Part shown: positions 1-7,886 of the stretch, piece after piece
How the letters are laid out: each line of letters opens with the position of its first letter
Position numbering within the stretch: position 1 is the first letter of the stretch
Assembly: GCA_947493745.1 (NCBI GenBank)
Contig: CANLSM010000002.1
Coordinates: forward strand, 372,001 to 436,000
From: an uncultured Paracoccaceae bacterium
GTDB taxonomy: Bacteria > Pseudomonadota > Alphaproteobacteria > Rhodobacterales > Rhodobacteraceae
DNA: 64,000 bases
Direction: 5' to 3'
Program-made: the position numbers and the translations under genes
Notes under the pieces: model-generated
The model's database searches: none
What the model saw: only the letters and a program-made list of their open reading frames with translations
What the model was told of the DNA's origin: nothing

Positions 1-442
1 AGAAGATGGACCCCCGAACGTCCAGACCGTTCAGGAGCGCACGCAATGCGATACACCCGCCCATGGAGTGCGACAGCAGAACCCGCGGGCCGGGCAAGGC
101 CTTAACCTCGTCGAGCGCGAGCATGGTCTGCATATCCTGCTGATAGACCAGAAAGTCTTCGACATAGCCGATGGTACGACCGGGCAGGTCACGGTCCGAG
201 AGGCCCTGTCCGCGCCAGTCGATGACAACCACATTCAGCCCGCGCCGGACCAGTTCGCCGACCACGAGGCCGTACTTCTCGATATATTCGCTGCGGCCGG
301 GGAAAAGAAGAACGGTGCCGTTCTTCTGTCCGGCCCAGATGGCCACCCGGATGCGGGTGCCGTCCTCGGTCCGGGCCCAGAACGCCTGCTCCCCGTCGGG
401 TGCGTCGGCGATCCGGGCATAGAAAGGGGCAGTTTCAGCCAA
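1..442 (-). CDS. alpha/beta hydrolase (partial, C-terminus outside window)
   Basis: The minus-strand frame entering the window edge translates to an alpha/beta-hydrolase N-terminal half of about 147 residues. It shows a strand-turn 'LLFPGRSEY', a 'VIDWRGQGLSDR' segment typical of lysophospholipase/monoacylglycerol-lipase-like enzymes, and the nucleophile elbow 'LSHSMGG' with the likely catalytic Ser. The acid and His lie beyond position 1. No ATG is available; the likely start is a TTG at 442 that overlaps the stop of the upstream SCP2 gene by 8 bases (TTGGCTGA), suggesting translational coupling. Substrate is unknown. The hydrolase fold is well supported; the start codon is inferred. Confidence 0.8.
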   Translation of the reverse strand, partial: MAETAPFYARIADAPDGEQAFWARTEDGTRIRVAIWAGQKNGTVLLFPGRSEYIEKYGLVVGELVRRGLNVVVIDWRGQGLSDRDLPGRTIGYVEDFLVYQQDMQTMLALDEVKALPGPRVLLSHSMGGCIALRALLNGLDVRGSIF

Positions 443-725
443 GAACGGCGGCCAGTTTCATCGCCATGCCCATATCGCCATCAATGGTCAGACCACCCGA
501 CATGAAGGCCGAGGTCGGGTTGACGTCGCCCGACAGGATGCCCCTGAAGGTCTCTTCGTCCGCAGTCATGGTGACATCCGCCTCACCGCCATCGGCGGAA
601 GCGCCGTTTTCGTCAATGCGCAGGGTTCCGACACCCTCGATCACAAAAGCCGCCGAGCCATCGATCCCCTGACCGTCCAGCTTTTCGTTCAACGCAGCGA
701 CCGCTGCCGTGATCACGTCACTCAT
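435..725 (-). CDS. SCP2 sterol-binding domain protein
   Basis: A 96-residue protein that is essentially one SCP2 domain: the stretch 'DVTMTADEETFRGILSGDVNPT' followed by 'AFMSGGLTIDGDMGMAMKLAAVL' is the family signature. Such small bacterial proteins bind hydrophobic ligands (sterol- or acyl-like) in the cytoplasm and often accompany lipid enzymes. The next gene downstream, overlapping its stop, is an alpha/beta hydrolase, which fits. I chose ATG 725 (MSDVIT...) over the far upstream ATG at 812 because family members begin here and an AAGGA lies about 10 bases upstream. It is divergent from the TPR gene at 802; the 76-base gap must hold both promoters. Confidence 0.88.
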   Translation of the reverse strand: MSDVITAAVAALNEKLDGQGIDGSAAFVIEGVGTLRIDENGASADGGEADVTMTADEETFRGILSGDVNPTSAFMSGGLTIDGDMGMAMKLAAVLG

Positions 726-801
726 CCTGTTCGCGTCCTTCTTTGCAGATATCTGAGCAAAAGCGCTCGATTTTTGTGTTTCAGGTGCTAACCTAGCGGT
801 T

Positions 802-1377
802 ATGAAGATCACACAAAAGACACTCTTTGCCCTTGCCGTGGCGTTAATCGGGCTGACATCTCCGGTGTCGGCGCAGTCGGTTTCCGCTCTGCAGGAGCGT
901 GAGACCGATCTCGATGAGCTTTATGCCGAGCTCAAGAGCGCCGATCAGGCCAACTGGGAGCGGGTGCAGGACCGTATTTTCAAGCTTTGGGCCCGATCAG
1001 GTTCTGCTTCGGCCGATCTGTTGCTTGAGCGGGGCATGGACGCGCTTGAGGCAGACAATGTCGACCGGGCGATCGAGCATTTCACCGCACTTACCGATCA
1101 CGCGCCCGACTTCGCCGAAGGGTGGAGCGCGCGGGCAACCGCCTTTTATCTCAGCGATGAATACGGGCTTGCCCTGCTTGACGCGCAGCGGGCCCTTGCG
1201 CTCAATCCGCGTCATTTCGGCGTTCTGACAGGTGTCGGGATCATCTTCGAGGAATTGCAGGAATACGATGCGGCGCTGGCCGCCTTCAAAGCCGCTTTCG
1301 AGCTCAATCCGCACCCCGAGCATGTGAAGATGGCGATTGAGCGCCTTGAGCGCCGCGTCGGCGAAGTCGCCCTTTAA
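802..1377 (+). CDS. secreted tetratricopeptide-repeat protein
   Basis: A 191-residue protein with a signal peptide (MKITQKT followed by a hydrophobic segment, cleavage likely after 'SPVSA'). It then carries TPR helices from about residue 70 ('LLLERGMDALEADNVDRAIE', 'GWSARATAFYLSDEYGLALL', 'VGIIFEELQEYDAALAAFKA'). TPR solenoids mediate protein-protein contacts; nothing here shows enzymatic activity. It is probably periplasmic. The helicase gene starts 12 bases after its stop, so the two may share a transcript, though no functional link is obvious. Confidence 0.85.
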   Translation: MKITQKTLFALAVALIGLTSPVSAQSVSALQERETDLDELYAELKSADQANWERVQDRIFKLWARSGSASADLLLERGMDALEADNVDRAIEHFTALTDHAPDFAEGWSARATAFYLSDEYGLALLDAQRALALNPRHFGVLTGVGIIFEELQEYDAALAAFKAAFELNPHPEHVKMAIERLERRVGEVAL

Positions 1378-1389
1378 GGATCACCTTCG

Positions 1390-4179
1390 ATGTCAGAGCG
1401 TGATGCCCGCGTGACCGCGGTGCTCGGCCCCACCAATACAGGCAAGACGCATTATGCGATCGAGCGGATGCTCGGTCACCGATCCGGCGTGATCGGTCTT
1501 CCCCTGCGTTTGCTGGCGCGCGAGGTCTATGACCGGATCGTTGCCGTGCGCGGGCCGTCTGTGGTGGCTCTGGTCACCGGCGAGGAGCGGATCGTGCCCA
1601 GCCGCGCGCAGTACTGGGTCTGCACGGTCGAGGCGATGCCTGTCGACCTGGGGTGCGAGTTTCTGGCCGTCGACGAGATCCAGCTTTGTGCCGACCCGGA
1701 CCGGGGTTACGTTTTTACCGACCGTCTGCTCAATGCACGGGGGCTTTCAGAGACCCTGTTTCTGGGCGCCGAGACAATGCGCGGGCGGATTGCGTCGCTC
1801 ATTCCGAACGCGCAGTTCGTGCGGCGGGAACGGTTCTCGAAACTGACCTATACCGGCACCAAGAAGATCAGCCGGATGCCTGCCCGCTCGGCCATCGTCG
1901 CCTTCTCGATCGACAATGTCTATGCGATTGCCGAGCTTCTGCGACGCCAGAAGGGCGGCGCGGCAGTGGTCATGGGCGCGCTCAGCCCGCGTACACGCAA
2001 CGCGCAGGTGGACCTCTACCAGAATGGGGACGTCGATCATCTGGTGGCAACTGATGCCATCGGAATGGGGCTCAATCTCGACATCAAGCATGTGGCCTTT
2101 GCGGGCACGTCAAAGTTTGACGGGCGGCGACACAGGCAGCTTGCGCCCAACGAGTTGAGCCAGATCGCGGGAAGGGCGGGCCGGTTCACCAATGACGGCA
2201 CGTTCGGTGTGACCGGCGAGGCGAGCCCCTTTGATGAGCCTGTCGTGCAGGCCATCGAGAACCACCGCTTCACTCCGATCAAGAAACTGCAATGGCGCAA
2301 TTCGAGGCTCGATTTCGGCACGCCGGAGGCGCTGCTCGCGTCGCTTGAGCAGACCTCCGGCGAGGAGGAACTGGTACGGGCGCGGGAGGCGGATGATCAG
2401 ATCACGCTCAAGACGCTCTGGTCGTTGCCGGTGATGCGGGACCGCGTGCAGGCACCTGCCGATGTCAGGTTGCTGTGGGACGTGTGTCAGATCCCCGATT
2501 TCCGCAAAGTGTCTGCGACCGAGCATGCGACGCTTTGCGAGAGGCTCTTCGAGTTTCTGCATGACGGCGAAATCCCGCCGGACTGGCTGGCGGGTCAGAT
2601 CAACCGGATCGACAAAACCACAGGCGACATTGACGCACTGTCCAAGCGCCTGGCTTTTATCCGGACCTGGACATATGTGGCGCAACGCAAAACCTGGGTT
2701 GATGACACAAACCATTGGCGCGAGGCGACGCGTGCTGTAGAAGACCGCCTGTCGGACGCGCTTCATGCTGCGCTGACGCAAAGATTTGTCGATCGCCGCA
2801 CATCTGTTCTGATGCGGCGATTGAAACAGAAGGAGAGCCTTGTGGCTGACGTGAACGAGAAGGGTGAGGTCCGCGTCGAGGACCAGTTCATCGGTAAACT
2901 GGAAGGCTTTCGCTTCCATCAGGATCCGTCTGCCAGCGCCGAGGAGGCCAAGACCCTGCGCGCGACTGCCATTGCCGCTCTTCAGCCTGCGTTCAATCTG
3001 CGATCCGACAAGTTCTACAATGCGCCCGACACCGAGATTGATTTCACCGAGCAGGGCGGCCTGATGTGGGGCGAATACGCGGTCGGCAAGCTTGTGAAGG
3101 GGGCCGATGCCCTGTCGCCCGAGATCCAGCCCTTTGTGGACGAGGAAGCGGGGGCAGACGTCGCCGAAAAGGTCAAACGACGTCTGGGCCACTGGATGGA
3201 CCGCAAGATCGCCGCGCTTTTCGAGCCGCTGATTGCGATGCGTGACGACGAGGCGTTGACCGGCATGGCGCGGGGCGTCGGCTTTCGTCTGGTCGAGGCG
3301 CTGGGTGTTCTGCCGCGTGGCGAAGTGGCGCAGGACGTCAAGGGACTTGATCAGGACCAGCGCGGCCTGTTGCGCAAACATGGCGTCCGGTTCGGTCAGT
3401 TCACGCTTTTCCAGCCGCTGATGCTGAAACCGGCACCGACGCGGTTGCGGCTGGTGCTGACGTCGCTTTTCGACGGGCTGGACGAGTTTCCCGAGGCGCC
3501 ACCGCCGGGTCTGGTGACGGTGCCCGCGATGGTCGATGCGCCCAAGGGGTACTATCCACGGGCGGGGTATCGTCTGGCGGGCGACCGCGCCATACGCATC
3601 GACATGCTGGAACGTCTGGCCGACATGATCCGGTCCGAGGACAGTCGCGGGGGCTTTGAGGCCTCTGCGGATATGCTCTCGATCACCGGGCTCACACTGG
3701 AGCAGTTCGCTAATCTGATGAGCGGGATGGGCTACAAGGCTGAAAAGGGGGAACGAACAAAGGTTCGCGCCCCCGCTGCTGAGCCCGCCAAGGCGGAAGA
3801 GAAGGCGGAGACGCCTTCCGAGATGACTGATGTTGAGACAATCGCAGACACCGAGGCGGTGGCGGAAGACACGCCGCCTGCCCCGGAGCCTGCCGAGGCC
3901 GCGGCTCTCTCAGATGACGGAGCGGCCGAAATCCCTTCGGAGCAAACCGAGCCGGAGCAGGAGGTCTTCTACATCTTCACATGGGCACAGAAACGGCAGA
4001 CACCGCATCAGGATCGCAACCGCAAACCCGGTGGCACCAAACCGAAGACGGGCAAGCCCAAGGGCAAACGGCGCGAGGAAGGTGGCAAGAGCTTTGCCGC
4101 GCGACCGCCCCGCAAGGAAAAGGCCATTGATCCGGACAATCCCTTCGCAGCCCTGATGGCACTCAAGGAGAAATCTTGA
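1390..4179 (+). CDS. SUV3-like (MgpS-type) ATP-dependent RNA/DNA helicase
   Basis: A 929-residue superfamily 2 helicase. It has Walker A 'GPTNTGKTH' at residues 13-21, a DExx box 'VDEIQLC' at about 94-100, motif V 'ATDAIGMGLNLDI' at about 220-232 and motif VI 'QIAGRAGR' at 258-265. These resemble mitochondrial SUV3 and the alphaproteobacterial helicase-related proteins. The last 180 residues are first Ala/Glu/Pro-rich and acidic, then strongly basic (Lys/Arg/Gly), a likely nucleic-acid-binding tail. The gene overlaps the S4 RNA-binding gene (TTGA at 4176-4179), and the pairing supports a role in RNA metabolism or ribosome rescue. Precise substrate unknown. Confidence 0.9.
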   Translation: MSERDARVTAVLGPTNTGKTHYAIERMLGHRSGVIGLPLRLLAREVYDRIVAVRGPSVVALVTGEERIVPSRAQYWVCTVEAMPVDLGCEFLAVDEIQLCADPDRGYVFTDRLLNARGLSETLFLGAETMRGRIASLIPNAQFVRRERFSKLTYTGTKKISRMPARSAIVAFSIDNVYAIAELLRRQKGGAAVVMGALSPRTRNAQVDLYQNGDVDHLVATDAIGMGLNLDIKHVAFAGTSKFDGRRHRQLAPNELSQIAGRAGRFTNDGTFGVTGEASPFDEPVVQAIENHRFTPIKKLQWRNSRLDFGTPEALLASLEQTSGEEELVRAREADDQITLKTLWSLPVMRDRVQAPADVRLLWDVCQIPDFRKVSATEHATLCERLFEFLHDGEIPPDWLAGQINRIDKTTGDIDALSKRLAFIRTWTYVAQRKTWVDDTNHWREATRAVEDRLSDALHAALTQRFVDRRTSVLMRRLKQKESLVADVNEKGEVRVEDQFIGKLEGFRFHQDPSASAEEAKTLRATAIAALQPAFNLRSDKFYNAPDTEIDFTEQGGLMWGEYAVGKLVKGADALSPEIQPFVDEEAGADVAEKVKRRLGHWMDRKIAALFEPLIAMRDDEALTGMARGVGFRLVEALGVLPRGEVAQDVKGLDQDQRGLLRKHGVRFGQFTLFQPLMLKPAPTRLRLVLTSLFDGLDEFPEAPPPGLVTVPAMVDAPKGYYPRAGYRLAGDRAIRIDMLERLADMIRSEDSRGGFEASADMLSITGLTLEQFANLMSGMGYKAEKGERTKVRAPAAEPAKAEEKAETPSEMTDVETIADTEAVAEDTPPAPEPAEAAALSDDGAAEIPSEQTEPEQEVFYIFTWAQKRQTPHQDRNRKPGGTKPKTGKPKGKRREEGGKSFAARPPRKEKAIDPDNPFAALMALKEKS

Positions 4180-4553
4180 GCGAGACCGAGACACTCCGGC
4201 TCGACAAATGGCTGTGGCATGCACGGTTCTTCAAGACACGCTCTCTGTCGGCAAAGGTGATCGCTTCGGGCGCGGTTCGTGTGAATGGAACGCGGGTTTC
4301 CAAACCCGCAGCGTCCGTTCGCAGGGGCGATGGCCTGACGTTTCCCAAGGAAGATGAGATCCGCATTGTCCGCGTGCTGGATCTGGGGACCCGTCGCGGA
4401 CCGGCACCAGAGGCACAGGCGCTCTATGAAGATCTGACGCCGCCTCCCGCCCCCAAAACGCCGCGTGCCAGTTCACCGAAATTTGACGGAAAAGGCCGCC
4501 CGACCAAGAAGGACAGGCGCGCAATTGACGCATCAAAACCAATGTCCCCTTGA
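4176..4553 (+). CDS. S4-domain RNA-binding protein (Hsp15-like)
   Basis: A 125-residue protein with an S4 RNA-binding domain at residues 6-60: 'LRLDKWLWHARFFKTR', then 'VIASGAVRVNGTRVSKPA', as in Hsp15/HslR and pseudouridine synthase S4 domains. Hsp15 binds 50S subunits carrying stalled nascent chains; by homology a similar ribosome-associated role is possible. The C-terminus is Pro/Lys-rich and probably disordered. The start is TTG 4176, overlapping the helicase stop, so translation is likely coupled. Ferredoxin fdxA follows after 65 bases. Confidence 0.87.
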   Translation: MSETETLRLDKWLWHARFFKTRSLSAKVIASGAVRVNGTRVSKPAASVRRGDGLTFPKEDEIRIVRVLDLGTRRGPAPEAQALYEDLTPPPAPKTPRASSPKFDGKGRPTKKDRRAIDASKPMSP

Positions 4554-4618
4554 AACCTTGCCAAGCCCATGTCACGTAGCCATTTCTAGTTGGAACGACG
4601 CCCGCTCAGGACATTCGA

Positions 4619-4957
4619 ATGACCTATATCGTCAATGACGCCTGCATCAATTGCAAATACACCGATTGTGTAGAGGTCTGCCCGGTGGATTGTTTCTACG
4701 AGGGCGAGAACATGCTGGTCATCCATCCCGATGAATGCATCGACTGTGGTGTCTGCGAACCCGAGTGCCCGGCCGACGCAATCCGCCCCGATACCGAGCC
4801 GGATATGGAGAAATGGGTGGAGTTCAATCGCAAATACTCTGAGATGTGGCCGGTCATCGTGACCAAGCTCGACCCGATGCCGGATGCCGAGAAACATGAC
4901 GGCGAAACCGGCAAGCTGGAGAAGTATTTCTCCGAAAAACCCGGCGAAGGCGGCTGA
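4619..4957 (+). CDS. fdxA: 7Fe ferredoxin FdxA
   Basis: A 112-residue low-potential electron carrier. The cysteine pattern matches Azotobacter FdI with one extra N-terminal residue: C9, C17 and C50 for the [3Fe-4S] cluster and C21, C40, C43 and C46 for the [4Fe-4S] cluster ('[13 protein letters not shown]', '[12 protein letters not shown]'). The acidic C-terminal extension is typical of the alphaproteobacterial FdxA family. An AGGA precedes the ATG by about 7 bases. It is soluble and cytoplasmic; the partner is unknown. Confidence 0.95.
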   Translation: MTYIVNDACINCKYTDCVEVCPVDCFYEGENMLVIHPDECIDCGVCEPECPADAIRPDTEPDMEKWVEFNRKYSEMWPVIVTKLDPMPDAEKHDGETGKLEKYFSEKPGEGG

Positions 4958-5281
4958 ACTGATTCGAGAAACCGCAAAGATGTGAAAACTCTTGCGGGAA
5001 TTTCACGTAATTCTGACGTGGCGTCAGGCCTGAAAATACTGACAAATTCGCGACGAGGCGGCGTAGGTCGTTGGAAAGCTTTAAGAACGCCAAGAATTCT
5101 GTTATGTTATGTTCATAAAACTCGGTCGGCCTGAGGAAATCAGCATCACCCCTGGTGCTGATGTTAAGCCGCCAGCACATCGACGTGAGATACCGCTGAG
5201 GTTGCGTAGCTGCAGCCCTGGGGATTTTTTGACGTCTGTGTTGGCCCACCTGCCGACCCTGACAAAGGATGTCTTTTGCTG
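4958..5281 (+). promoter_or_regulatory. fdxA-carD intergenic region with hairpins (probable carD leader)
   Basis: These 324 bases hold no convincing gene. They contain a perfect short hairpin CTGACG(TGG)CGTCAG at 5013-5027, overlapping a palindrome TCAGGCCTGA at 5024-5033. An AT-rich stretch at about 5085-5120 could hold the carD promoter. Further on are a hairpin around CAGCATCACC/GGTGCTG near 5141-5161 and a T6 run at 5225-5230. This suggests a structured 5' leader. No riboswitch class is recognised. Confidence 0.35.
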
Positions 5282-5800
5282 ATGAGCAAGTCGAAGAAAA
5301 ATTCGGAATTTCGCCCCAACGATTTCGTTGTCTATCCCGCGCATGGCGTCGGGAAGATCCTTTCGATCGATACGCAGGAAGTTGCCGGCATCTCGCTGGA
5401 AATGTTCGTGATCTCGTTTGAGAAAGACAAGATGACCCTCCGGGTGCCCACCAACAAGGCAACTGCTGTTGGCATGCGGTCTCTGTCCAGCCCCGATATC
5501 GTGAGCAAGGCCATGGATACGCTCAAGGGCCGTGCGCGGGTCAAGCGGGCCATGTGGTCCCGCCGGGCGCAGGAATATGAGCAGAAGATCAATTCGGGCG
5601 ACCTGATTTCCATTGCCGAGGTCGTACGCGACCTGCATCGCAACGATGATCAGCGTGAGCAGTCCTATTCGGAGCGTCAGCTCTATGAGGCCGCTCTAGA
5701 ACGTCTGACACGCGAAGTTGCCGCGGTGAACGGCGTGGAAGAGTTTGACGCCCAGCAGAAGGTGGGCGAAGTGCTGGACGGACGCGCAGCCGCAGCCTGA
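5282..5800 (+). CDS. carD: CarD family transcriptional regulator
   Basis: A 172-residue CarD/CdnL protein. The N-terminal Tudor-like RNA polymerase interaction domain is at residues 8-65 ('FRPNDFVVYPAHGVGKI', 'FVISFEKDKMTLRVPTNKA'). A helical DNA-binding C-terminal domain follows ('LKGRARVKRAMWSRRAQEYE', 'GDLISIAEVVRDLHRND'). In alphaproteobacteria CarD stabilises open complexes at many promoters, including rRNA. Start: ATG 5282 (MSKSKK) is kept because homologues begin there, but an in-frame TTG at 5276 sits at better spacing (6 bases) from AAAGGA at 5264-5269. A strong terminator follows directly. Confidence 0.93.
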   Translation: MSKSKKNSEFRPNDFVVYPAHGVGKILSIDTQEVAGISLEMFVISFEKDKMTLRVPTNKATAVGMRSLSSPDIVSKAMDTLKGRARVKRAMWSRRAQEYEQKINSGDLISIAEVVRDLHRNDDQREQSYSERQLYEAALERLTREVAAVNGVEEFDAQQKVGEVLDGRAAAA

Positions 5801-5823
5801 TCCAGACTGATCTTTGTTTAAAG

Positions 5824-5850
5824 GGCGCGGGCTTCGGTCCGCGCCTTTTT
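5824..5850 (+). terminator. Rho-independent terminator after carD
   Basis: A perfect 7-bp stem GGCGCGG (5824-5830) / CCGCGCC (5839-5845) with an 8-base loop containing TTCG is followed by TTTTT. It lies 23 bases after the carD stop and abuts the cobS stop on the other strand, so it may serve both genes. Confidence 0.85.
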
Positions 5851-6623
5851 CATACGCTCCAGAGGGCGGCAATCACCAGATATCCGGCAATCTCGGCGAC
5901 CTGCTGTGATGCGCCGAGCCCGTCGCCGGTCTGTCCGCCAATCAGCCGACGTTGCGCCTGATAGAGCGGTAGAAGAGCCACGAAGGCCGCGAGCAGCACC
6001 AGAACGCCGCTGGCGCTTGCAAAGCCGATCGCCGCAAGAAGCGACAATGCGGTCGCCATGAATGCAGCGGCCGTGGGTGGCTGCCCGAAACCCGCCGACA
6101 TGCCCGAACGGCGCGCCGGTTTGAGCGCCAGCGCCATGATCACGATGGCCGAGCGTGAAATGGCACCGATCATCGCAAAGCCGGCCACGAGATCCCAGCC
6201 CGACAGGCTTGCCGCACCGCTCCAGCGCAGGATCAGCGCAATCCCGAGCGCGGTTGCGCCATAGGCCCCGATACGGCTGTCCTTCATGATCTCCAGCCTG
6301 CGCTTTGGTGTCTGCCCACCGAAAAGCGCATCGAAGGTGTCGGCCAGACCGTCCTCGTGCAGGGCACCTGTCATGAGTACTTGCACCGCCAGCGCACTGG
6401 CTGCCGCCGGACCGACAGGGACGCCCAGAGCGATCAGCCCCGCACCAACCCCGCCTGCAATCGCACCAAGCACCAGGCCAACAATAGGAAAGGCCCAGGC
6501 CGCTCTTGCCCCCCGCGCACCGGCGCGTGTGTGATCGACCGGCACCGGAAGGCGCGTCAGCAGGCTGAAGGCCGCCCAGATGTCGTGCAGTTCGATGCTG
6601 TTTTCAGCTTTGACTTCGCTCAA
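5850..6623 (-). CDS. cobS: adenosylcobinamide-GDP ribazoletransferase CobS
   Basis: An integral membrane enzyme joining adenosylcobinamide-GDP and alpha-ribazole (phosphate) in the last steps of cobalamin synthesis. Signatures include 'FSLLTRLPVPVDH' near the N-terminus, the hydrophobic 'AWAFPIVGLVLGAIAGGVGA' and 'MTGALHEDGLADTFDALFGG', which holds the acidic DGLAD site. Several membrane helices follow. The open frame extends to 6752 but would overlap cobT; TTG 6623 gives 257 residues, the usual size, so I used it with moderate certainty. It is divergent from cobT, whose product supplies the alpha-ribazole phosphate co-substrate. Confidence 0.92.
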   Translation of the reverse strand: MSEVKAENSIELHDIWAAFSLLTRLPVPVDHTRAGARGARAAWAFPIVGLVLGAIAGGVGAGLIALGVPVGPAAASALAVQVLMTGALHEDGLADTFDALFGGQTPKRRLEIMKDSRIGAYGATALGIALILRWSGAASLSGWDLVAGFAMIGAISRSAIVIMALALKPARRSGMSAGFGQPPTAAAFMATALSLLAAIGFASASGVLVLLAAFVALLPLYQAQRRLIGGQTGDGLGASQQVAEIAGYLVIAALWSV

Positions 6624-6714
6624 TTGTGCCGCCCCGTCGGTTTCAACTTTTCCCCACTTAGCAATTAGCGGTAAGAGAGCGGCGAGCCAACGACCATTTG
6701 AAAGCCTGACCCCA

Positions 6715-7728
6715 ATGAGCGACTTTCCCTTCTCCGGCATTGCCGATCTCAAGCCCTATCTCGACACGCTGCCTCAACCTGACGAGACTGCGCTCAGGGC
6801 CGCCCGATCACGCAATGACACGCTGACCAAGCCTTCCGGTGCGCTTGGGCGACTGGAGGAGCTGGCGATCTGGTATGCCGGATGGCGCGGTGACGCTCGC
6901 CCGACGATCGAGCGACCCCAGGTGCTTGTTTTTGCTGGCAATCATGGAGTGACGGCACAAGGTATCTCGCTCTTCCCGGCGGACGTCACAGCACAGATGG
7001 TTCTGAATTTTGAAGCCGGTGGGGCCGCGATCAACCAGATCTGCCAGTCGGTCGGTGCAGATCTGACCGTGCGCGCCCTTGATCTCGATCGCCCGACGCA
7101 GGACTTCTCCCAGGGCCCGGCCATGTCGGAGGGTGAGCTGCTGGAGGCACTGTCGGTCGGCTGGGCGTCGGTCAGTCGGGAGGCGGATCTTGTCGTCCCC
7201 GGCGAGATGGGGATCGGAAACACGACCTCCGCTGCCGCGTTGGCACTGGCACTTTTCGGGGGGGACGCTGGCGATTGGGCAGGGCGCGGTACAGGTCTCG
7301 ATGATGCCGGTGTGCAGCGAAAGGCCGACCTGATCGAAAGGGCGGTTGCACTGCATGGCAACCCCAATGGGTTTGAGGCCCTGCGCTGCCTCGGCGGGCG
7401 GGAGCTTGCGGCCATGGTCGGTGCGGTGCTGCGCGCGCGTCAGGAACGCATCCCAGTGCTGGTGGACGGCTTTATCTGCACAGCCGCTCTGGCCTGCCTG
7501 TTTTCGGAAAGCGCAGATGCTCTGAGCCATTGTCAGGCCGGTCATCAGTCAGCCGAGGGCGCTCATCCGCGCCTGTTGGACCACCTGGGCCTCAATCCTC
7601 TCCTGTCCCTCGGTCTGCGTCTGGGGGAGGGATCGGGCGGGGCGCTTTCCGTCGCGGTCCTGAAAGCCGCCATTGCCTGCCACTCGGGAATGGCCTCGTT
7701 CGCGGAAGCCGGTGTCTCCGAGGAATAG
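6715..7728 (+). CDS. cobT: nicotinate-nucleotide--dimethylbenzimidazole phosphoribosyltransferase CobT
   Basis: A 337-residue enzyme forming alpha-ribazole 5'-phosphate from nicotinate mononucleotide and dimethylbenzimidazole for the cobalamin lower ligand. Motifs: 'KPSGALGRLEELA' near residue 40, 'FAGNHGVTAQGIS', 'GEMGIGNTTSAAA', 'LVDGFICTAAL', and the C-terminal 'RLGEGSGGALSV' holding the catalytic Glu. ATG 6715 (MSDFPFSG) was chosen because the upstream in-frame sequence overlaps cobS and is not family-like. No cobalamin riboswitch was recognised in the cobS-cobT gap. Confidence 0.95.
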   Translation: MSDFPFSGIADLKPYLDTLPQPDETALRAARSRNDTLTKPSGALGRLEELAIWYAGWRGDARPTIERPQVLVFAGNHGVTAQGISLFPADVTAQMVLNFEAGGAAINQICQSVGADLTVRALDLDRPTQDFSQGPAMSEGELLEALSVGWASVSREADLVVPGEMGIGNTTSAAALALALFGGDAGDWAGRGTGLDDAGVQRKADLIERAVALHGNPNGFEALRCLGGRELAAMVGAVLRARQERIPVLVDGFICTAALACLFSESADALSHCQAGHQSAEGAHPRLLDHLGLNPLLSLGLRLGEGSGGALSVAVLKAAIACHSGMASFAEAGVSEE

Positions 7729-7780
7729 ACCGAGATTGCACGGCACCGGCAGTCTTCGGGATATCCATCCTGCGATATCT

Positions 7781-7797
7781 TGGAGGCGAGTACCGGA
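7781..7797. repeat. 17-bp direct repeat, distal att-like copy of the tRNA-Cys 3' end
   Basis: TGGAGGCGAGTACCGGA at 7781-7797 repeats exactly at 9282-9298, where it forms the 3' end of tRNA-Cys (CCA, discriminator, acceptor and part of the T arm, complement). Flanking bases differ on both sides. This is the signature of site-specific integration into a tRNA gene; this is the copy left beyond the insert. Confidence 0.85.
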
Positions 7798-7842
7798 TTG
7801 CCCAATGCTATTTTATAGGTATTGTTTTTAAAGAGAAAAGTG

Positions 7843-7861
7843 AACGGCATACTGTCGTTCG
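7843..7861 (-). terminator. possible weak terminator inside the element
   Basis: GAACG (7843-7847) and CGTTC (7857-7861) can pair, and on the minus strand they are followed by a T-rich tract (ACTTTTCTCTTT). It lies about 26 bases past the stop of the GIY-YIG gene. The stem is short, so the call is tentative. Confidence 0.3.
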
Positions 7862-7886
7862 TATAGTCCAATCGAGTGATTGAGAG

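Noticed and set aside
2110-3381. 423-codon minus-strand frame inside the helicase
   Set aside because: No family-like sequence, and it opposes a gene with all helicase motifs.
6624-6714. Possible cobalamin riboswitch between cobS and cobT
   Set aside because: The 91-base gap is too short and no B12-box-like element was seen.
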